From assembly GCA_965659415.1 (NCBI GenBank), contig CBFHVA010000008.1, positions 62,001-126,000 of the forward strand: DNA of 64,000 bases. The letters run 5' to 3'. Made by a program: the position numbers and the translations under genes. The notes under the pieces are model-generated. The model made no database searches. It was given only the letters and a program-made list of their open reading frames with translations, and was not told the origin of the DNA. Shown here one piece after another: positions 1 through 9,908 of the stretch; position 1 is the first letter of the stretch, and each line of letters begins with the position of its first letter. The stretch is from Phaeocystidibacter sp965659415 (lineage in GTDB: Bacteria; Bacteroidota; Bacteroidia; Flavobacteriales; Schleiferiaceae).

Positions 1-2539
1 GTTCTTGCAAGTATTGATCAACTAAAATGCGATACTCAGGTCTACCGAGATCATTCACACCGATTTGCTCTTGGGGGGTGTAGCGGAATCCGCTTGCATA
101 AGAGAACTGAACGAAGGCCTCAAAACCCTGAAGGTTGATTCCCCATGGTTTCCACGTGCTATCCGGAGCAAATACGCTACCTACATTCACATTCCATGGT
201 CTATCCCACGCCAAGTACTGTTCGGTAGTTAAAGCAACTTCGCCGTTTTGCTCAATTTGCAAAGATGACTCACGAGCCGAGTTGGACTTCCCTCGGGCTT
301 GCATATATCCTACATTTCCGAAAATTCGGAAGTGTTTCCCGATTCGATAGTTCCCGCCAACCTCAATACCGAGCACTTTTGCATAGTCTTGATTGATGTA
401 CATGGTCTTCGTTACGGGTCTGCCTGTTTGATCTTCAACAATTACTCGTCTCGACACGATGTAATCGAAACGGTTGTTGTTATACGCGGCCACAGTAAAT
501 GCAAAGTTCTTGTTGATGGAAGCCTTGTAACCTACTTCATAACTCACATTCACCTCTGGGTCTAAGTCAGGGTTTCCTAAGAAGCTGAGGAATGACCGAT
601 CCTGGTATACGGGGTCCAGACCTGCGTACATGAATCTTGGGTGCGGCAACCGCATGCTGTGACCATAGTTGAAGTACAAGACGTTGTTTTCAGTAACCGG
701 AAAGCTCACATTGATTCTCGGTAAAAGGCGCGCTTTCCATCTCAAACCTGCAAAGCCTACGGTTTTTTCCATGTAGTCTTCACGGACTTGGTCAATTACT
801 GGGGCATTGGGATTATTTACAGCATCATCAGCAAACTTGCCTGGGGCCCAGTAGTTCATGCGCACACCAATGGATGCGATGATTCCTTTATAGGTAATCC
901 GATCTTCAATAAAAATACCCCCTCTAATTGGATTCACTCGCCAAATATCGTTGCTGGAACCGATTGAAATAGAAGGCGTGGTTAACGAGTCATTGATTTG
1001 AATAGGTGCTCCAACCCAGGGACGGGAAACATCTACCCACTGGTATTCATTGAATACATTTTCCAATCCCATGCTCACTTGGTGAACATCGTTTTCAGGT
1101 ACCCATTGGGCCTTTGCTCTTATGGTGTATTCCTCTGCATAGTGGTCGTGCCACACAGGTGTGATTCCGCCGTTGTTAACGAGTCCGTCTCCAGGTTGCA
1201 CAAAGTAAATACCTGAAGGATCTCCTGGATTGAACACTCCAACGGGATAGGTGATGATGTTGTCTTCGTCCAGGATTTGATCCACGGTAGGTTCGCGGAA
1301 TGGTCGACCGTTTGCGTCCGCTCGCAAATTGGTGAACAATCGACCCAAGCTTACCGACAACCCCCATTGCTTACTCAATATTTGATTGAGATTTATAGCG
1401 GTAAGGTTACTATGATGGGTATACGTTGTTGCATTATCCAGATTATTGCTGCGGTCATATTGATAACCAGGAGTAAGGATTGCGTCGAAACCTACGATCT
1501 GTAGCGTTCGCGTGTTTTGGTTTACGTTCAGCGAGTGCTGATTGGTCAAGGTGATTTTTGTTCCTGGACGCACTTTCCAAGCCAATTTGAAGGTGTGAGT
1601 CCAGCTGTTCGTTTGTCTTGGCGCCCATAACTCAGGGTTGCCTGTAAACAATGACGACTGAAGTTGGCTCGCCTGATTGGGGAAGTACTCGTCTGTAAGA
1701 TTGACCGTGGCCGAGTTGAATAACGTAACTTTTTTATCCGTTCCGGGAATAGGGAAGCCAATGGATAATTCGGCGATATCCGTATTGAAAGAGGTAGCGG
1801 CATTTGGATCAAAAAGATGATCCGTTTGGAACCTTCCGCTCACTTCTAGTTTATCACCAGCTTCACGGATTCGAGTGTTGATTACTCCGGATGAACCTCC
1901 GCCAAACTCAGCACCGGCACCACCGGTAATCACATCGATGCTTTGAATGGAAGAAGATGCCACGTTAACGCCAAATCCTGTTCCGGCGAGTGGGTCTTGT
2001 GCAGAAATACCGTCAACAATGTATTCGGTTTCATACACACGTGCACCTCGAATTTGTAGGCCATCTTGGGTTTTGGTAACCCCTGCTTGCATGGCCACAA
2101 CTTCTTCCACATTTCGCACATTCATCTGCTCGATTTCTTGTGCTCTAATGGTGATTTCTGAACCAGCCGTTTCAAGGTCAACTTGACTTTTCTGACCAAT
2201 AACGGTCACCTCGTCAAGCATGTCTTCTTGCACGCTTAGTTCAATCGTAAGCTCTGTTGTTTCTCCAGCTACTATGGTTACACCGTTGATTTGCTGCGTT
2301 CCATAACCGAGTAGTTCAACCTTGATGTTGTAATCGCCCGCTGGAATATCCGCAATACGGAATCGACCACTCGGAGTGGTAACTTGCCCATAATAGGTCC
2401 CGATTACACGTACACCCGCATTGAACATAGGTTCCTTGGTGTTGGCGTCGAGAACCACACCTTCTAAGGTTCCATTCTCACTTTGTGCAATAATGACTCC
2501 TGAGAACATCAAGGCCAAGATGAATAGCAGTGCTCTCAT
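1..2539 (-). CDS. TonB-dependent receptor, partial (C-terminus beyond left edge)
   Basis: Outer-membrane active transporter that would import a substrate using TonB energy. The gene runs off the left edge; about 846 codons are visible without a stop. The ATG at 2539 lies 3 nt after the stop of the upstream lipoprotein gene and opens a signal peptide (MRALLFILALMFSGVIIAQ). A carboxypeptidase-regulatory-like beta-sandwich follows (about residues 23-103, with GTLEGVVLDANTKEP), then a plug domain (about 115-240, with EEVVAMQAGV and YIVDGI), then barrel sequence. This is the usual Bacteroidota architecture. No SusD-like partner is visible upstream, so the substrate is unknown. It is the last visible gene of a minus-strand operon that begins with a nuclease-fold gene, which makes nucleic-acid- or phosphate-derived substrates a guess only. 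Confidence 0.93.
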   Translation of the reverse strand, partial: MRALLFILALMFSGVIIAQSENGTLEGVVLDANTKEPMFNAGVRVIGTYYGQVTTPSGRFRIADIPAGDYNIKVELLGYGTQQINGVTIVAGETTELTIELSVQEDMLDEVTVIGQKSQVDLETAGSEITIRAQEIEQMNVRNVEEVVAMQAGVTKTQDGLQIRGARVYETEYIVDGISAQDPLAGTGFGVNVASSSIQSIDVITGGAGAEFGGGSSGVINTRIREAGDKLEVSGRFQTDHLFDPNAATSFNTDIAELSIGFPIPGTDKKVTLFNSATVNLTDEYFPNQASQLQSSLFTGNPELWAPRQTNSWTHTFKLAWKVRPGTKITLTNQHSLNVNQNTRTLQIVGFDAILTPGYQYDRSNNLDNATTYTHHSNLTAINLNQILSKQWGLSVSLGRLFTNLRADANGRPFREPTVDQILDEDNIITYPVGVFNPGDPSGIYFVQPGDGLVNNGGITPVWHDHYAEEYTIRAKAQWVPENDVHQVSMGLENVFNEYQWVDVSRPWVGAPIQINDSLTTPSISIGSSNDIWRVNPIRGGIFIEDRITYKGIIASIGVRMNYWAPGKFADDAVNNPNAPVIDQVREDYMEKTVGFAGLRWKARLLPRINVSFPVTENNVLYFNYGHSMRLPHPRFMYAGLDPVYQDRSFLSFLGNPDLDPEVNVSYEVGYKASINKNFAFTVAAYNNNRFDYIVSRRVIVEDQTGRPVTKTMYINQDYAKVLGIEVGGNYRIGKHFRIFGNVGYMQARGKSNSARESSLQIEQNGEVALTTEQYLAWDRPWNVNVGSVFAPDSTWKPWGINLQGFEAFVQFSYASGFRYTPQEQIGVNDLGRPEYRILVDQYLQE

Positions 2540-2542
2540 GGA

Positions 2543-3976
2543 TTACCAGTTGAAGTCGTTATTAAAAACTTGATCGAATAGGTTCTCAACTTCGGCAGGC
2601 GTTCTGTTGAAGCGCCATAATTCCATGCTAAAGAAGACCTGCGAAATATTGCCATTGAGCCTACGTCTAACTCCAATTAAATTGTCGCCACTCCAACCAC
2701 TGAGCGGTGTTAGTTCTGTGCGATAGAAATCTTCAGCATCGGCAGTTTTTATAATTGGGGTTATGCCCACCAGTACGTTGTTCGATTGAAGTAAATCGTA
2801 TGTGGCCGAATCCGCAACGGGATAAGTCGCGCTATCTGGATATACACGAACCAAACCTCCGCTTCTCACCACATCGGTAATCGGGTAGGTTCCGGTAATC
2901 CCAGATAAGTCACTCAAGGTTCCAAAGGATGTGGTAACGAATAACTTGTTTCCCAGGTCGGTAAATTCTTGAACCGCTGGACCTATCAAGGCTAGAAGCG
3001 GCCCTGTTCGACCTGTAGCTTGGTTTTGGAAAACCTGCGCGTCCGCGTTGATGAATACGACTTGGTACTGCTTCAGAATCTGATTTACCGTTGGACTCCA
3101 GAAGGCCGGTTGGTTCTCTCCTCCGTTGCTTCCGTAATCGAGATAATCGTATTGGATGTTGGCATTGGTAAGTGCCGTTTGATAGTTTGAAGAAACACTG
3201 GCGCTTTGGCCATTTACTACGAGTACATCTTCAGTGGGGAGAACGAGGGTCACTTCGTCTGCTGTGTCTACTTCAGAATAGCTATTCGCAATGTCTTTCG
3301 TTCGCAAATAGAGTGTGTTAAGTCCACCTGCGTCCAATCCATCGATGACCATGGATTGCGGATTATTTTCGTTGGCGAAGTAAACCTCCGCGGTACTTGC
3401 CCCAGACGGGATGTTCGGGTCGAGGACAAAGGTCAGTAGCTTTTGGTTAGGCGGGATGGCATACCAGTTCCCATTGTTGAAACGGATTTCTGCTTCCACA
3501 ATAGTTTCGTCCCCATCTTGATCGGTAGCGTTCCAGCGATAGGTAGCTACGCCAATTGATGTCCCCTTGGTTTGGGTTTCCTTATCGATCTCCGAAACGG
3601 GAGGAGTGTTTTTGAGAGGAACCACAAGAAACGCTGGAGAAGGATCGCGAAGCGAATCGTTGTCAATAGATCGCACATATAAATCGATATCTACAGAGTC
3701 TTGCCCTGCGGGGATGTCGAACCTGAATGTGCTGTCTTGAGATGAAGTATAGACCCAATTTTGATTATCGAAACTCACTTCATATCCTATGATATAACCA
3801 TCCCGATCGGTACCATACCAGCTCAATTGAACCACGCTATTCAATCGGTTATCACCCGTGAGGTTTATCGCCTCCACGGCAATGTGAGTGTTGGGTGCGG
3901 TATTAGGTACAGGTTCTCCTTCGCGACATTGCGCTAGCAAAAAGAGCAAGGGGAGAAGTGGGAAGGTTTTTTTCAT
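2543..3976 (-). CDS. Secreted lipoprotein with fibronectin/Ig-like domains, unknown function
   Basis: A 477-residue protein with a lipoprotein signal peptide: a hydrophobic stretch ends in LLAQC, placing the lipidated Cys at residue 17. The first half (about 35-230) looks like two beta-sandwich domains of fibronectin III/Ig type, with repeated phrases such as SWYGTDRDGYIIGYE and YRWNATDQDGDE. The second half (about 250-470) is globular and unrecognised, with VLVVNGQSASVSSNYQ near its start; it could be a flavodoxin- or glutamine-amidotransferase-like fold, but this is not established. It sits 3 nt before the TonB receptor start and 51 nt after the preceding secreted-protein gene, in the same operon. 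It may be the surface lipoprotein partner of the receptor (inference from context). Confidence 0.85.
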   Translation of the reverse strand: MKKTFPLLPLLFLLAQCREGEPVPNTAPNTHIAVEAINLTGDNRLNSVVQLSWYGTDRDGYIIGYEVSFDNQNWVYTSSQDSTFRFDIPAGQDSVDIDLYVRSIDNDSLRDPSPAFLVVPLKNTPPVSEIDKETQTKGTSIGVATYRWNATDQDGDETIVEAEIRFNNGNWYAIPPNQKLLTFVLDPNIPSGASTAEVYFANENNPQSMVIDGLDAGGLNTLYLRTKDIANSYSEVDTADEVTLVLPTEDVLVVNGQSASVSSNYQTALTNANIQYDYLDYGSNGGENQPAFWSPTVNQILKQYQVVFINADAQVFQNQATGRTGPLLALIGPAVQEFTDLGNKLFVTTSFGTLSDLSGITGTYPITDVVRSGGLVRVYPDSATYPVADSATYDLLQSNNVLVGITPIIKTADAEDFYRTELTPLSGWSGDNLIGVRRRLNGNISQVFFSMELWRFNRTPAEVENLFDQVFNNDFNW

Positions 3977-4027
3977 TTCGATGGAGTGAGAAAATGGGGA
4001 AGCCGAAATTCAACTCCCCCAATTTCT

Positions 4028-6256
4028 TTAGTGTGCTACTACGATTCTAGCCGTGTGTACGCGATGTTGTTCATCCAGGATTTGCACGAGGTAAGCGCCA
4101 TTTTCTAGACTACCTACCTGTATTTCTGCACGATTGGAATGAGCAGTTTGAGAAAGTACAATACGTCCCGTCAGATCAATGATTCGAATCGATTCGATTG
4201 CCGTGTTTTCCAACGTTACATTCAAAATGTCGTTCGTAGGGTTCGGGAAGGCACGCACTTCTTCGGCACCTTTCCATTCAACTACTGAAATAGATGATTC
4301 TGGCAAGTTGGTACTGTCAAGCGGTACATTCAAGCCGATGAAGTCATCATTGTTACGCGGAAGCAAGCGATAGTTGCTGAATCCATAGAACAATACTCCA
4401 CGAACAGCATCCATTTTCATAGTGTCAGATACAGCGATGGCTGGCACTTCCATTTCACCATCTACGTTTTGGTAGATCGTGTCGGTCACCAGTTGAACGT
4501 ATAGTGAAGAGCTTGATGTATTACTTTGACGACCGGCTAAAACTCGACCCGAAGCATTGCGTGGGGCGCCTATTACAGCTGATACATTGTAATCTCCAAA
4601 GCCCATATCGGTTTCATTGATCGTGAGCTTCTGGCTGCTCGGTAAGCGGTACTCCACGAGCACGCCTTCGTATTTTTCCCATCCGAAGTTAGCTTGTAAA
4701 GCGGTGTCTGATGGGTCGATTACTGTAGGTTGAATAGTAGCACGATTACCAGTGAGCTGAATGTTTGAAACATTTACTTGCGTCATACCGAAGCTCTCGT
4801 TCACCTGACCTGTGATGATCACCTCTTCGTCGCGGAAGAAGTTCGTGATCCCAGCACCCACGCACCATACGCCACTCCATTCCGAACCACCTTGGTCTTG
4901 AACGTATAGATAACCTAAGTCGTGTTGCTTGGTAGAAGAAGTAACAATTCCTCTGAAAGTTACGGTTTGTCCAACGAGCGGAGAAGTTCCCGAACCGTCA
5001 AGTGAGAACTGAATATCAAAGATTTTTAGACCCCCATCGCGAACGAAGTAGTATTCAAAGTTGGGCTCATTTGCTCCTACAGGAGTTGTTGGATAGTAAG
5101 AGTTATTCCCTTGGTCATCCACTGAGCGGATGTAATAACGCACCAAGGTTCCGTCAGGATATTGCGGAATGGTAAACTCGTACTCGTCGGTAGTTCCTGG
5201 AGCCAATGTAAGAGGTTGACTTGGGAATTGGTTTGGAGAAAGTATTGAGTCTGCTGTGAAGTAAATGAATGCAGAATCAACTGTTCCATCGAAATCGGAG
5301 ATGTTCATGGTCAAATCTACATCTTGATTGCTGGTAGGAACACTTGGGTCGCGCACAAAGTTGCTGATATACGGTGGCGCAAAGCCCACGTTGTAATGTG
5401 TGCTGTCAAATGGATTCAATTCATAACCACGAGATCCGCTGTTCAGGAAGCAGCCGTTCGCGTCATGGCGCAGCATTCCTTTCAAGCTATTGTAGAAAGT
5501 CCCTGGCACGGGAGGGTCAAATGATCCTGTAGTTTTTGGAGAGAAAGGGTTAACCGTTTGGTGGCTGTTCAGTTTCTGCGCCAAGAAGCGGTCTGAAACG
5601 TTAATCGTATTGCCTAGGCCGTCTACCACGTTAAAGCTTACACGGCTGTTGCCATTGAAGAAAATCACGTCAACTACTGTGACGTTTTGAAGTTCTACAA
5701 AGGTATTTTCCCACTGTTCGCCAGTTGCTGGAATATTTACTCGGTTCGCGTCATTTAAATCAGCCAAAGGAACTACGGCTGCTGTTGGTGCTCCCGTCGA
5801 CCCCAAAATGGTAAACGAGTTTCCGTCAATCGGCTCCAATTGGGTTCCATTGTTGAAGGCGTTTACGATACCGATGAATTCGATGATATCGCCTGGCAAT
5901 GCTGTTTCAATGTTTGGAAGAGGCAACAAGTTGCCCTGCGCATTTCTGTATGCGCCCATTATTTCGATACCCTTCCAAGGACCTCCGTTACCACCGTTGG
6001 CTGTATCAGCAATAAACAAGAATGGACGGTGACCGCCTTGAACGGAGCCTGAAGGAACTTCAGAAACGTTTCCTGGAGTAACTACTACGCCGCGTGTGCG
6101 AACGGTATCACCAAAATATGCACTAGTATCGTTGCAGTTGGCGAGATCCGTAGCACTTACGAATTGAATTTGATTAATGTCAACGTAAGGAGGCGTTTGA
6201 GCTTCGGCAAAAGCCCACCCGAAAACCATCGCGCAAAGAAGTAAAATCTTTTTCAT
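4028..6256 (-). CDS. Secreted T9SS cargo protein with OB-fold-like domains
   Basis: 742 residues with signal peptide MKKILLLCAMVFGWAFAEAQ. Two regions resemble the OB-fold modules found in extracellular nuclease-associated proteins: about residues 25-215 (DTVRTRGVVVTPGN; PGDIIEFIGIV) and about 410-520 (GQTVTFRGIVTS; DEEVIITGQV). A beta-sandwich segment lies between them. The last roughly 75 residues are a T9SS type A sorting domain (AFPNPTNDILNVT, IRIIDLTGRIVLS, LENGAYLVQI), so export by the T9SS and surface attachment or release are expected. It belongs to the same minus-strand operon as the nuclease-fold protein and the TonB receptor. The role is not known; helping bind or process extracellular nucleic acid is an inference. 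Confidence 0.87.
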   Translation of the reverse strand: MKKILLLCAMVFGWAFAEAQTPPYVDINQIQFVSATDLANCNDTSAYFGDTVRTRGVVVTPGNVSEVPSGSVQGGHRPFLFIADTANGGNGGPWKGIEIMGAYRNAQGNLLPLPNIETALPGDIIEFIGIVNAFNNGTQLEPIDGNSFTILGSTGAPTAAVVPLADLNDANRVNIPATGEQWENTFVELQNVTVVDVIFFNGNSRVSFNVVDGLGNTINVSDRFLAQKLNSHQTVNPFSPKTTGSFDPPVPGTFYNSLKGMLRHDANGCFLNSGSRGYELNPFDSTHYNVGFAPPYISNFVRDPSVPTSNQDVDLTMNISDFDGTVDSAFIYFTADSILSPNQFPSQPLTLAPGTTDEYEFTIPQYPDGTLVRYYIRSVDDQGNNSYYPTTPVGANEPNFEYYFVRDGGLKIFDIQFSLDGSGTSPLVGQTVTFRGIVTSSTKQHDLGYLYVQDQGGSEWSGVWCVGAGITNFFRDEEVIITGQVNESFGMTQVNVSNIQLTGNRATIQPTVIDPSDTALQANFGWEKYEGVLVEYRLPSSQKLTINETDMGFGDYNVSAVIGAPRNASGRVLAGRQSNTSSSSLYVQLVTDTIYQNVDGEMEVPAIAVSDTMKMDAVRGVLFYGFSNYRLLPRNNDDFIGLNVPLDSTNLPESSISVVEWKGAEEVRAFPNPTNDILNVTLENTAIESIRIIDLTGRIVLSQTAHSNRAEIQVGSLENGAYLVQILDEQHRVHTARIVVAH

Positions 6257-6301
6257 GTTTACTGTGGATTGTGGTTGATTGATATTTGAAATAATATATG
6301 C

Positions 6302-8476
6302 TTATTTGATAATGACGAACTGCCCGGTGTATGAATCTCCCGTGTCCAAATCTTCCACCGAGAACATATACAGTCCTCTACTGATAATTTGAGAATCTCT
6401 TGAAAGCAAATCCCAAGCGTGTTCTCCGCCTGAGAATACGTTCTCTTCTGGATTTTCAGAGCCAAACGTTTGGAACCATCGGGTGTCAGAACCGTCGTAG
6501 TTTCCGTCGTGTTGAATTTCATCGATGAAGTCTCCAGCCGCTGTATAAACTCTGATTACGCAACGTTCAGGTAGGTTGGCAAATATCAGCTTGCGACTTT
6601 CTTCTTGGAAGTTAGAACGACCTTCCCAAGATGCTCCAGCATAGTATGGATTCGGATACACAAACGGCTCATTGGCCTCCATATCGTCGTTTGCCTCAGT
6701 TCCTGCAAAGGCGCGGAAATCGTTGGCCAAGAATGATGATTCTAGCGACTCCAAATTACTGGATGGATTCCCTTCGTCGAATGCCGTGACAGCCACAGCA
6801 TTTTGCCAGCCATTTTGAATATTATCGATGGTATAGCGGTAGTAGTAGGCCGTCGTGTCTCCCTCAAAGGATACAGGTTCATCCAGGCGCACGGACGAAA
6901 ACCCAGTCTCGTAGAAGAGGTTATTACCCACCTTGTCCGTTTGTGAAATCAAAATAAAGTCTTCGGCCAAATTGGGTGTACCCGTAACGTCAAAGCCCAA
7001 TCGACTCAAGTAAACACGGTATCCTTCAAAATCCAATTTTTGGGTAATTGGGTCAACTGAACGCTCGGCATTATCCGACCAATACACATCAATTTTGTTT
7101 TCGGAAGGAACTACACGAGTGATTGGAGTTTCGGGGGGGCTTGGTAGAATGAATCGGGTGATTTCACCATCGCCATCAATATCTTCACCTGGATCGAGAA
7201 TGCCGTTGAAGTTCACATCTTCTCCATTGTAAGCGGTCTGCGCCCATTCGGCATTATCAACAAAAATTTGTTTTTGAGCCGGGGTATTCCCCGAGTTTGG
7301 ATTTCCATCGTCTCTTTTTGCACCTACTACAAATGCGAAAGAAACGTTGATTTCGTCACCAGGCTCAAATCTGCGGAAGGGGCCCATGCTTACTAAATCG
7401 GACCGGTTACCTGAAGCTTCTAAGAGACCTTGAATGTCCAGACCAGTTCCACCCTGGCAATTGGCTCCATTTGGATCGTCCCAGCACGGATTGTCGTTAA
7501 GTCCGTCGGACATCTTAATAAAGCGCTGATTGTCGTCTTGCGGGAAGAAGAACAAGGCCTGAGATGAGTTGTTGAAAATCCAAGAATTGTAGTGCACGGA
7601 GTTGTCGATGTCCAATTCCATCTGACCCGTCTCGCTATTGAAGGCAGAATCGATATCCGGGTGGTGAAAACCATACTTGTCTTCGGCACCCAAGAACTTC
7701 TGTCCAATGTAGCTATCTGTAAATCCAACGTCACCGGTTGCGTCAAAACAGTACGCCATATTTAACGAATCGATGAAGCCATTACCGCCCTGCGAATAGA
7801 AGGCCGCACCTCCCGCACCTGCTGGTGTGATATTGATATTTCGCACCACGGTATTCGCCCAAAGCGCTATGTGCACATCGTCGTAGAAACTCTGACTTTC
7901 ATTGGTAATGGTCATATTCACAATCACGAAGAAATCACTGAAAAGGTAGTTCCAGTTATACGTTTCCATGCGCACCTTGATGCCCATTGGATTGATGTGG
8001 CTTTGGATTGGAATAGACGTTCCAGGAACAACAATTGCCGTATCGGCAAACTCTGAGAAATAGTCCTGATGCGAAACAGCCTCTGGGGTGTAATTCGGAT
8101 TATCAAATAAAGAGGAACGAACACCTAGTCCACTTCCGGGTTGTGCGGTAAACTCAAAACCTGATCTACCTGGAGCGTAGCCTTGAGGGGCATCATACGC
8201 TGAGGTGGAAACCCGCACGTTGCCTCCGTTTTCCAATCCACCTACCCAAATTCCAGATTCAAAAATGTGTTCTACACCAGAGCCAGCCGGATACTCACAA
8301 CTTGGGTCACCTGAACCATCGCGATATCCGCGAAAAGCATTTCCAAAGGTTCCCAAATTCGTAACCGTTAAACGCATATTACTCGCGTCGGTTGTGCGCT
8401 CCTCAAAGCTAGATTGGCCAAATGAACTGAGGCTTACGCTCAGTAAAAGAAGGGTATATCCGAATTGCTTAATCAT
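6302..8476 (-). CDS. Large secreted protein, unknown function, FlgD-Ig-like C-terminus
   Basis: 724 residues with signal peptide MIKQFGYTLLLLSVSLSSFGQ. No enzyme family is recognised. The body is rich in Asn, Asp, Gly and aromatic residues. It has a calcium-loop-like stretch (FNGILDPGEDIDGDGEI, about residues 425-441), a fibronectin-like segment after it, and a C-terminal domain beginning FVYPNPYYAG and ending in GQFVIIK, which resembles FlgD-Ig or atypical T9SS sorting modules. The ATG overlaps the stop of the upstream nuclease-fold gene by 4 bp (ATGA), implying translational coupling, and the next gene starts 45 nt downstream. The operon context indicates a cell-surface job alongside the receptor. 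Confidence 0.85.
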   Translation of the reverse strand: MIKQFGYTLLLLSVSLSSFGQSSFEERTTDASNMRLTVTNLGTFGNAFRGYRDGSGDPSCEYPAGSGVEHIFESGIWVGGLENGGNVRVSTSAYDAPQGYAPGRSGFEFTAQPGSGLGVRSSLFDNPNYTPEAVSHQDYFSEFADTAIVVPGTSIPIQSHINPMGIKVRMETYNWNYLFSDFFVIVNMTITNESQSFYDDVHIALWANTVVRNINITPAGAGGAAFYSQGGNGFIDSLNMAYCFDATGDVGFTDSYIGQKFLGAEDKYGFHHPDIDSAFNSETGQMELDIDNSVHYNSWIFNNSSQALFFFPQDDNQRFIKMSDGLNDNPCWDDPNGANCQGGTGLDIQGLLEASGNRSDLVSMGPFRRFEPGDEINVSFAFVVGAKRDDGNPNSGNTPAQKQIFVDNAEWAQTAYNGEDVNFNGILDPGEDIDGDGEITRFILPSPPETPITRVVPSENKIDVYWSDNAERSVDPITQKLDFEGYRVYLSRLGFDVTGTPNLAEDFILISQTDKVGNNLFYETGFSSVRLDEPVSFEGDTTAYYYRYTIDNIQNGWQNAVAVTAFDEGNPSSNLESLESSFLANDFRAFAGTEANDDMEANEPFVYPNPYYAGASWEGRSNFQEESRKLIFANLPERCVIRVYTAAGDFIDEIQHDGNYDGSDTRWFQTFGSENPEENVFSGGEHAWDLLSRDSQIISRGLYMFSVEDLDTGDSYTGQFVIIK

Positions 8477-9783
8477 GGAAGTAAAATGAATTTCGCGATA
8501 GCCTGCGCTCCCGAAGTTTCAGTGACTTTGGCAAGGTACATTCCGTGAGAAAGGGTGGATACATTCAGTACGGTACGCGTCCCTCTAGGCTCATGATTCA
8601 GTACGCGCTGACCATTCATGTCGATAATCTCGACCTGTGCAACTCCGCCCACATTGTAAGGCCACTCAATTTGAATTTCATCGGCATTCAATTGAGCAAT
8701 CCTCAAATGTTGACTTTTAAGTTGATTCGACTGAAGCCCAACGGTCTTCTTTTCAATATCTAATTCAAGCGTTACGGGAAGGTGATCCGACATGCCGTGG
8801 AGGGCGGTGAGCACATTAGCAGGCACAGATAAGTTGGTTCCCGAAGTGATGTCGTCATTGAAGTGGAGTCCGTCATTGCCAATTACCGTGAAGCTGTTGT
8901 TCACATACTCCATGCGTTCTGCCCCATTCAATATTTCGTCACTTACCAGGATATGGTCGTAGCGATCATCCATACCGCCGCCTGAGAAACAGCCGCCGTT
9001 CGTATTGGAGAGTCTGGTGCTTTGAGTGTGTATGAGTCTTGAGCCGTAGTCGTTATACCAGTTCCCAACGTCATTTAACGGATCATACAAGCGGACGCCA
9101 GCAACCGAGTAATTGACGAATTGCTGAAAAGCAGCGGAGTTCCCAGAGTTCACGTTTAAATCTCCACAAAGGATTACGTTATCATCTTGCACCTGAGTTT
9201 GGATGTGGCGCATAGTGGCATTGGCAGCAGCAGTCCTTTGAGCGGCATCTGAATTTGAGCCGCCGGCCTTCAAGTGAACCCCAACAACCGTAAAGAAAAT
9301 CGTATCCGGATCGTCCGCTAAAAGCGAATCTTTGTAGTAAAATCGATAGAAATCAATTGCGCGAACCAAACTTTGGTTACTTGCGTCTACCGTGATGAAG
9401 TCCTGGGATTTTAAGCCTATGTACCTCGTATCGAAAAAGGCAGCGTTCACAATGTTAGAGAAGCCGTTATTCGTGAAACTGGCTTTGTCCCAGTAAGTCA
9501 CTCCAGAAACGTTTAACGCATTGGTTAGAATCCGATCGGTCGGCACACCTGAATTGGCGCCTACCTCTTGACAAATCAAAATGTGAGGAGAAACGTGGTT
9601 GACAATGGTGTTTAAGCGATTGTCTTTTTGACTCGAGCTATTATTTGTGCCGTCGCACCAAGAAGTGGTGTTTCTATAATTAAGCAGGTTATAGGTCATA
9701 ACCTTCACGCGTTGGGTGTTCTGAGCGAAAACCCCAAGAGTAGAAATCAAAAACAAGAGAAGGAGTCCGTAGACTTGCTTCAT
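8473..9783 (-). CDS. Secreted endonuclease/exonuclease/phosphatase-family protein with T9SS sorting domain
   Basis: 436 residues of the EEP superfamily (DNase I, sphingomyelinase and inositol phosphatase fold). Family motifs appear in order: VMTYNLLNY near the N-terminus, the metal-binding Glu in CQEVG, GDLNVNSG, and the catalytic Ser-Asp-His of GMSDHLPV. A nuclease or phosphodiesterase role outside the cell is likely; the exact substrate cannot be told. The C-terminal roughly 80 residues form a T9SS type A sorting domain (VEIIDMNGQRVL, LSHGMYLAKV). The start at 9783 is chosen because it opens directly on the signal peptide MKQVYGLLLLFLISTLGVFAQ; an in-frame ATG 21 nt upstream would add seven polar residues. 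It is the first gene of the operon, about 60 nt downstream of the predicted transcription start. Confidence 0.9.
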   Translation of the reverse strand: MKQVYGLLLLFLISTLGVFAQNTQRVKVMTYNLLNYRNTTSWCDGTNNSSSQKDNRLNTIVNHVSPHILICQEVGANSGVPTDRILTNALNVSGVTYWDKASFTNNGFSNIVNAAFFDTRYIGLKSQDFITVDASNQSLVRAIDFYRFYYKDSLLADDPDTIFFTVVGVHLKAGGSNSDAAQRTAAANATMRHIQTQVQDDNVILCGDLNVNSGNSAAFQQFVNYSVAGVRLYDPLNDVGNWYNDYGSRLIHTQSTRLSNTNGGCFSGGGMDDRYDHILVSDEILNGAERMEYVNNSFTVIGNDGLHFNDDITSGTNLSVPANVLTALHGMSDHLPVTLELDIEKKTVGLQSNQLKSQHLRIAQLNADEIQIEWPYNVGGVAQVEIIDMNGQRVLNHEPRGTRTVLNVSTLSHGMYLAKVTETSGAQAIAKFILLP

Positions 9784-9850
9784 ACAACCGCTTCGTTTAC
9801 CCATTCAGCACTGATAATCAGTTCAGTTCTGGGTCCTCTGATAAGGAGAG

Positions 9851-9882
9851 CAAAGGTACATTAGAGGTAAGAGTTGGGCAAA
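9851..9882 (-). promoter_or_regulatory. Consensus Bacteroidota promoter for the nuclease/TonB operon
   Basis: On the minus strand TTTG (9882-9879) is followed after exactly 20 nt by TACCTTTG (9858-9851), matching the -33 TTTG / -7 TAnnTTTG promoter of Bacteroidota. Transcription would begin near 9845 and reach the nuclease ATG at 9783. It is the best promoter match among those found here. Confidence 0.75.
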
Positions 9883-9908
9883 GGTTTATGTTATTGGAAG
9901 TTTAATTT

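Noticed and set aside
135..1504. Several short plus-strand open frames over the first 1.5 kb
   Set aside because: They lie opposite the continuous TonB receptor frame and show no family-like sequence.
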